Shown here piece by piece: positions 59,894 to 64,000 of a stretch of 64,000 bases of DNA; the first letter of the stretch is position 1, and every line of letters starts with the position of its first letter. The notes under the pieces are model-generated. The model saw only the letters and a list, made by a program, of their open reading frames with translations, did not search any database and was not told the DNA's origin. The DNA is from Vreelandella neptunia (GTDB lineage Bacteria; Pseudomonadota; Gammaproteobacteria; Pseudomonadales; Halomonadaceae): contig NZ_CP140255.1 of NCBI RefSeq assembly GCF_034479615.1, positions 4,588,001-4,652,000 of the forward strand. The letters are read 5' to 3'. The position numbers and the translations under genes are program-made.

Positions 59894-60697
59894 TCAAGGT
59901 CGCAGAACAGCCACAGGGCAAGAAGCTTCATGCAGCACTTCGTGGCTGACACTGCCCGCCACCACCTGCGAAAGGCCGCTACGCCCATGGGTGGTCATGG
60001 CAAGCATCGTATTATGGCTACCCGCTAAATAACTGACGATAGAGTCGGCGGGGTCGCCATGAAGCACCTCCCAGTCTACTTCCAGTTTTTGCTCACTTTC
60101 GACACGGCGTGCCAGCGCGTTTAGATAGGCTGACTCCATCACATCGGTATGACCTAACGCTGTGGACTTTCTGGCAGCAGAGACATCTATCACTTGCAAC
60201 AATTGCAAACGAGCTCCCAAACGCTTCGATAAAGTTGCTGCATGGGGCAAAATTTGCTCGGATAGCTTAGACCCATCAACACAAACGGCTAATACGTCGA
60301 CCCGCTGGTGGGCTCGACTGTCATAGCGGGGGCCACACAGGTAAACCGGACGCTGAGCCCTTCGCACAACCCCTGCAGTTACGCTGCCGATCAGCATCTC
60401 CGGTACCGGGCGTCGACCATGGGCCATCATACATAGCCCGGTATCCTCGCAACTAGCGAGCTCACCCAGATACGCCTTGGCGCTATCATGAGCAACGACG
60501 TCGATAGCGACTGCTTCGAGATGGTGCGACGCCAAGCGCCCCTGCAGTTTAGTGCGCCGTGGGCCGATCTCATCTTGCGTCGGCACCACCGAGATAGCGC
60601 TTACCTCTACCCCCAGCTGGGCCGCAAACGTTTGTCCGAACTGCAGGGCATGCAAAGCACTTTCACTATCATCAACCGCCACAACAATCTTTTCCAT
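59894..60697 (-). CDS. Tandem-domain universal stress protein
   Basis: A 267-residue protein with two UspA domains: MEKIVVAVDDSESALHALQFG with MAHGRRPVPEMLIGSVTAGVVRRA, and RVDVLAVCVDGSKLSEQILPH with MTTHGRSGLSQVVAGSVSHEVLHEASCPVAVLRP. It is convergent with the LysR gene and follows benE after 39 bp. Linked USPs may tie stress to transport, as TeaD does. Confidence 0.9.
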   Translation of the reverse strand: MEKIVVAVDDSESALHALQFGQTFAAQLGVEVSAISVVPTQDEIGPRRTKLQGRLASHHLEAVAIDVVAHDSAKAYLGELASCEDTGLCMMAHGRRPVPEMLIGSVTAGVVRRAQRPVYLCGPRYDSRAHQRVDVLAVCVDGSKLSEQILPHAATLSKRLGARLQLLQVIDVSAARKSTALGHTDVMESAYLNALARRVESEQKLEVDWEVLHGDPADSIVSYLAGSHNTMLAMTTHGRSGLSQVVAGSVSHEVLHEASCPVAVLRP

Positions 60698-60736
60698 GGT
60701 TACACTCCCACTACCGCTTCAGTAGTATCACTGTTA

Positions 60737-61933
60737 TTAGGTTTTATGGTTAAGCGAGCTAAAACGTCGATGCAGCAGGTTATAGGCAAGCGACCCAGCG
60801 ACCACCCCCCAAAAGGCAGAGCCTAAGCCTAAAAAGCTAACGCCCGATGCGGTGGCAATGAAAGTAATGACAGAGGCTTCCAGGTGGCTCTTTTCGGCCG
60901 CGAAAGCACTAATATTGCTGGTAATAGCACCAATCAGCGCAAGTCCTGCAAGTACCGCCACAAACTCCCCCGGCAGCGAGGTAAACAGCGCTACAATAGT
61001 GCCCGCAAAAATAGCGCCAAACAGGTAGAAAACACCGTTTGCCACCCCGGCAACATAGCGCTTATCACGATCTTCGTGGGCCTCCTTACTCGTACAGATT
61101 GCTGCTGTAATCGCTGCAATTACAGTGGTAATACCGCCAAAAAAGGCGGTAAAAAAGGAAGTTACACTAGCCACGATAACGATTGGCCTGGCCGGGGTGG
61201 AGTAGCCTGAGGAGCGCATAATTGCCATGCCGGGCAAGAATTGGCCTGTCAAACTCACCAGTACCAGGGGAATGGCCAGGCTCAGCGTCGCATTCCAGGA
61301 CCACTCGGGGCGGATAAACTGGGGCTCGGCAAACTGGAGTGACACCCCCTGGAGGCTGGCGCCCTCTAACAAGACCGCCAAGGTGATGCCAGCGATTAAC
61401 AGCAGCACCAAGCTGTAGCGAGGGGTAAGCCGCTTAAAGAGCAGGTAAGCGATAAACATACCAATGGCCAGTGCTGGCACGCTCTCCAATGAAACGAAGA
61501 CTCCCACCCCGAACTGGAAAAGAATGCCTGCCATCATCGCGCTAGCTATGCCCGGCGGTATCAGCCGGATGATACGGTCAAAAGAACCCGTAACGCCGAT
61601 CAGAAAAATGATCACGGCGGCCGTTAGGTAGGCGCCCACCGCTTCATTAAGCGTCAACCCCGGGAACAGTGTTACCAATAACGCAGTCCCCGGCGCCGAC
61701 CAAGCGGTCACTACCGGCACTTTTAACCACAGGCTTAAAAAAATACCTGAGACAGCTGCGCCGATTGAGATGGCCCAAACCCAGGACGTCATCATGGTGC
61801 TGGATATGTCGGCGCTCTGAGCCGCCTGGAAAAAGATGGCGAGTGGCCCAGAATAAGAGACCAGCACCGCTACAAAGCCAGCAGTGATTGCTGGAATCGA
61901 CAGATCCTTTTGCAATTGCTTGTGAAATTGCAT
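60737..61933 (-). CDS. BenE-family transporter
   Basis: This 398-residue permease has about 12 hydrophobic segments. Motifs of the benzoate/H+ symporter family include SIPAITAGFVAVLVSYSGPLAIFFQAA, VVTAWSAPGTALL and GGITTVIAAITAAICTSKEAHEDRDKRY. I chose the ATG at 61933, since the GTG nine bases upstream sits too close to the GGGGAA ribosome site. Benzoate or a related aromatic acid is the likely substrate, but no catabolic genes are in view. Confidence 0.9.
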   Translation of the reverse strand: MQFHKQLQKDLSIPAITAGFVAVLVSYSGPLAIFFQAAQSADISSTMMTSWVWAISIGAAVSGIFLSLWLKVPVVTAWSAPGTALLVTLFPGLTLNEAVGAYLTAAVIIFLIGVTGSFDRIIRLIPPGIASAMMAGILFQFGVGVFVSLESVPALAIGMFIAYLLFKRLTPRYSLVLLLIAGITLAVLLEGASLQGVSLQFAEPQFIRPEWSWNATLSLAIPLVLVSLTGQFLPGMAIMRSSGYSTPARPIVIVASVTSFFTAFFGGITTVIAAITAAICTSKEAHEDRDKRYVAGVANGVFYLFGAIFAGTIVALFTSLPGEFVAVLAGLALIGAITSNISAFAAEKSHLEASVITFIATASGVSFLGLGSAFWGVVAGSLAYNLLHRRFSSLNHKT

Positions 61934-61973
61934 GCAACACACTTCCCCGTGTCAGTATTTAACGAGTATCCAA

Positions 61974-62005
61974 CAGCTCCGGCAAGCACCTGCTTGCCGG
62001 AGCTG
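61974..62005 (-). terminator. Strong hairpin after livF
   Basis: A 15-bp perfect stem (61974-61988 with 61991-62005, CC loop) lies just after livF and before benE. There is no T tract on either strand, so it may act in mRNA stability or as a rho-assisted stop. Confidence 0.5.
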
Positions 62006-62007
62006 TA

Positions 62008-62739
62008 TCAAGCAACGCCGAGGTGGGTTTCAAGAATTGATGGATTATCTTTTAGTCCCTGAGAATCACCGCTATAGACCACTTCCCCCTTGACCAGTAG
62101 CAGGTGTTTTTCTGCTATCTTCAGAAGGTTATCGATATTTTTATCGACGATAATGGTAGAAATTCCGGTCGCTTTGATCTCACCTATGATCTTCCAAATC
62201 TCATCGCGAATCAGCGGTGCAAGACCTTCGGTCGCTTCATCAAGGATCATCAGGTCGGGGTTGGTCGTCAGCGCACGGCCAATAGAAAGCATCTGCTGTT
62301 CGCCGCCTGAGAGAAAGGAACCATCATGATTGATACGTTGACCCAGGCGCGGGAACGTATCCAGAACGCGCTCTAGCGTCCAGGGAGACTCCCCCCGATC
62401 ATTAGGACGTGCGGCCATAATCAGATGCTCACGCACACTGACGCCTGGAAAAATACCGCGTCCCTCCGGCACGTAGCCAATCCCTTGGCGAATCAGTTGC
62501 CAGGGGCGCCGCTTGGTCGCCGAGACGCCCTTAATAAACACCTCGCCGCGCCGAGGTGGGACAAACCCCAGTATCGACTTCAGCGTCGTGGTCTTGCCCA
62601 TACCATTGCGGCCCAGCAGACTCAGCGTCTCACCAGGCATCAGGGTCAAATCCACCCCATGCAAAATATGGCTCTCACCGTAGTAAGTGTGTAGCCCCCG
62701 GGCATCAATCAATGGCGTATTGGTTTGCTCTGCGCTCAT
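62008..62739 (-). CDS. livF: Branched-chain amino acid-type ABC transporter ATPase LivF
   Basis: A 243-residue ATPase with Walker A GRNGMGKTTTLK, signature LSGGEQQMLSIGRAL and Walker B LMILDEATEGLAPL. The start (DARGLHTYYGESHILHGVDL) is LivF-like. It overlaps livG by 4 bp. Such systems also carry aromatics and urea, so the substrate is open. Confidence 0.92.
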   Translation of the reverse strand: MSAEQTNTPLIDARGLHTYYGESHILHGVDLTLMPGETLSLLGRNGMGKTTTLKSILGFVPPRRGEVFIKGVSATKRRPWQLIRQGIGYVPEGRGIFPGVSVREHLIMAARPNDRGESPWTLERVLDTFPRLGQRINHDGSFLSGGEQQMLSIGRALTTNPDLMILDEATEGLAPLIRDEIWKIIGEIKATGISTIIVDKNIDNLLKIAEKHLLLVKGEVVYSGDSQGLKDNPSILETHLGVA

Positions 62740-63503
62740 GCGGTTGCCCCCTCTTCATGACGCCCCAGGTAGACATCGCGTACCTTTTCGCTGGAGCGTA
62801 TCTGCTCGGTCGGGCCGCTCTCCAACACACAGCCATCGACCATGACGGTAATGCGATCAGCCAAGCGGAAGACCGAGTCCATATCGTGTTCAATCAGCAC
62901 CAGTGTGTAGCGATCCGTTAGGCCGGCGAGCAGCTCGGTGACTTGAGCGGTCTCTTCACGCCCCATTCCCGCCATTGGCTCATCAAGTAGCATCAGCGAC
63001 GGCGCTGTCGCCAATACCATCGCGATCTGCAGCTGGCGCTGTTCGCCATAGCTCATATCTGATGCAGTCGTATAAGCGCGATGGTTCAATTGGCAGGTAT
63101 CCAGTACCTCTTGAGCACGCTCACTAACTTGCCGCGAGGTTTGGCGCGAACGCCAACTGCCAAACACGCCGCCCATATGAATACGCGCCGCCAGTTCACA
63201 GTTCTGCAGGCAACTCAGGCGTGGGAATATATTGGTTTTCTGGTGGCTGCGGCCAATGCCCATGCGGGCGATCTGGCGCGCGCTTTTACCCTGGATCGGC
63301 TGACCGCGATAGAGCACCTGGCCTTCAGAAGGGGGGATCTCGCCAGAGAGCAGATTGATTAGCGTACTTTTACCCGCGCCATTAGGACCCAAAATAGCGT
63401 GGATTTCATTAGATTTAACGTCAAAATCAACGTCGTTGACTGCCACTAAACCACCAAATCGGCGAGTCAACCCATGCGTGGCTAAAATGACTTCATCGCG
63501 CAT
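62736..63503 (-). CDS. livG: Branched-chain amino acid-type ABC transporter ATPase LivG
   Basis: A 255-residue ATPase with Walker A GPNGAGKSTLINLLSG, signature MSYGEQRQLQIAMVLAT and Walker B LMLLDEPMAGMGREET; the long loop NIFPRLSCLQNCELAARIH is typical of LivG. It lies between the permease and livF, with a gap of only 3 bp to the livM stop upstream. Confidence 0.92.
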   Translation of the reverse strand: MRDEVILATHGLTRRFGGLVAVNDVDFDVKSNEIHAILGPNGAGKSTLINLLSGEIPPSEGQVLYRGQPIQGKSARQIARMGIGRSHQKTNIFPRLSCLQNCELAARIHMGGVFGSWRSRQTSRQVSERAQEVLDTCQLNHRAYTTASDMSYGEQRQLQIAMVLATAPSLMLLDEPMAGMGREETAQVTELLAGLTDRYTLVLIEHDMDSVFRLADRITVMVDGCVLESGPTEQIRSSEKVRDVYLGRHEEGATA

Positions 63504-63506
63504 AGC

Positions 63507-64000
63507 TTAGCCCTCCTTATTGTGGGTAATGGGTTGAACGGAGGGAGACAATTTGGGATTTTCGACGGTTTTAGTCGTCGTTTGAGGCTTGCTTTTCCAG
63601 GGCGGCGCTACAATCAAGCCCGCAATCCCGCGAGGAAGCACCAGTACGGCAACGATAATGGTCAGCCCCATGAGTATCGGCCAGTGCGTCGTGGCATGCT
63701 CGTAAACATAGAGCAAAATTTCGTAGGCGAAAGCGCCTAAAATGGGGCCAAAGATGGTGCCCATGCCGCCTAAAATCAGCATCATCAGCACTTCGCCAGA
63801 GGTGTGCCAGCCCAGCTGAGCCGGATTAGCGAAGCCGTACTGCATCGCCGCTAACATGCCAGCAATCGCTGCCATAACCCCAGCGATAACAAAGGCAACC
63901 AGTTTATAGCCGCTGGTGGCATAGCCTAAGGCCTGCATTCGGTGCTCGTTGTCATGAATACCGTCGAGCACTTGACCAAAGTAGGAGCGAGTGAGCCAGC
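63507..64000 (-). CDS. livM: ABC transporter permease LivM, partial at the right edge
   Basis: The frame enters from the right edge; the first visible residues are WLTRSYFGQVLDGIHDNEHRMQALGYA, the conserved cytoplasmic loop of LivM. Three to four hydrophobic segments follow (YKLVAFVIAGVMAAIAGMLAA, VLMMLILGGMGTIFGPILGAF, PILMGLTIIVAVLVLP). The tail is Lys/Thr-rich. The N-terminal half, the LivH permease and the binding protein presumably lie beyond the window. Confidence 0.9.
   Translation of the reverse strand, partial: WLTRSYFGQVLDGIHDNEHRMQALGYATSGYKLVAFVIAGVMAAIAGMLAAMQYGFANPAQLGWHTSGEVLMMLILGGMGTIFGPILGAFAYEILLYVYEHATTHWPILMGLTIIVAVLVLPRGIAGLIVAPPWKSKPQTTTKTVENPKLSPSVQPITHNKEG

Noticed and set aside
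1..64000. tRNA, rRNA, prophage or integron
   Set aside because: No such sequence was recognised on either strand; the gene content is of chromosomal core and accessory type.

Overview
The window looks like chromosomal DNA of a moderately halophilic gammaproteobacterium of the Halomonadaceae (Halomonas, Vreelandella or a close relative). This rests on recognisable proteins only. There is an ectoine TRAP transporter with its universal-stress partner (teaABCD), an ectoine hydroxylase (ectD), several TRAP transporters, and blocks with gammaproteobacterial gene order (engB / cytochrome c4 / dsbA; HAD-xerC-DUF484-dapF-lysA-lptM-argH; hemCDXY). Base composition and coding density are even. I see no prophage, integron, CRISPR array, rRNA or tRNA.

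Layout. 1-5.2 kb: edge-truncated alpha/beta hydrolase, malate synthase G (glcB), a small thioesterase and a membrane-sensor chemotaxis receptor. 5.2-10.8 kb: a three-subunit molybdenum hydroxylase (PaoABC-like) divergent from its maturation genes (XdhC and MocA-like). 10.7-17.8 kb: a copper-handling island holding DUF411 plus a newly noted 49-codon gene, a periplasmic cupredoxin, a two-component system, CopA, CopB and a glutaredoxin-MauE fusion. It is flanked by two matching MerR-type metal promoters. 17.9-24.6 kb: DUF423, thiSG, trmB, GST, D-2-hydroxyacid dehydrogenase, ectD, then a gene-free 747-bp stretch carrying two tandem small-RNA-like units, then an AEC transporter. 24.6-34.2 kb: a SCO pair, an esterase, an FKBP, teaDCBA, a TIGR02444-type protein and an ABC-F ATPase. 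34.2-44 kb: dtd, a chalcone-isomerase-like protein, a USP, thiD, a TakP-type TRAP system, a nuclease-fold protein, dsbA, cytochrome c4 and engB. 44-57.6 kb: HAD, xerC, DUF484, dapF, lysA, lptM, argH, a PAS-LOV-GGDEF-EAL protein and hemCDXY. 57.6-64 kb: mscL, two USPs, a LysR regulator, a BenE transporter and livFGM (cut by the right edge).

How it works together. Osmoadaptation is well represented by teaABCD, ectD and mscL. The copper island combines sensing (two-component system plus a MerR-type operator pair), periplasmic copper binding or oxidation (cupredoxin, CopA), an outer-membrane component (CopB) and thiol or membrane functions. The haem block, SCO pair, DsbA and cytochrome c4 serve respiration and envelope redox.

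Most interesting signals. (1) The tandem non-coding units at about 23.09-23.60 kb each have a sigma70-like promoter, an identical Fur-box-like 19-mer, a 50-nt identical core complementary to a ribosome-binding-site-plus-AUG pattern, and a strong terminator, as in the PrrF1/PrrF2 arrangement. (2) The paired MerR-type promoters bracket the copper island, one of them driving a tiny membrane protein. (3) A LOV blue-light domain sits in a c-di-GMP protein. (4) A hairpin, MITE-like element supplies the Shine-Dalgarno of the copper response regulator. All coordinates and alignments were done by eye; no database search was possible.
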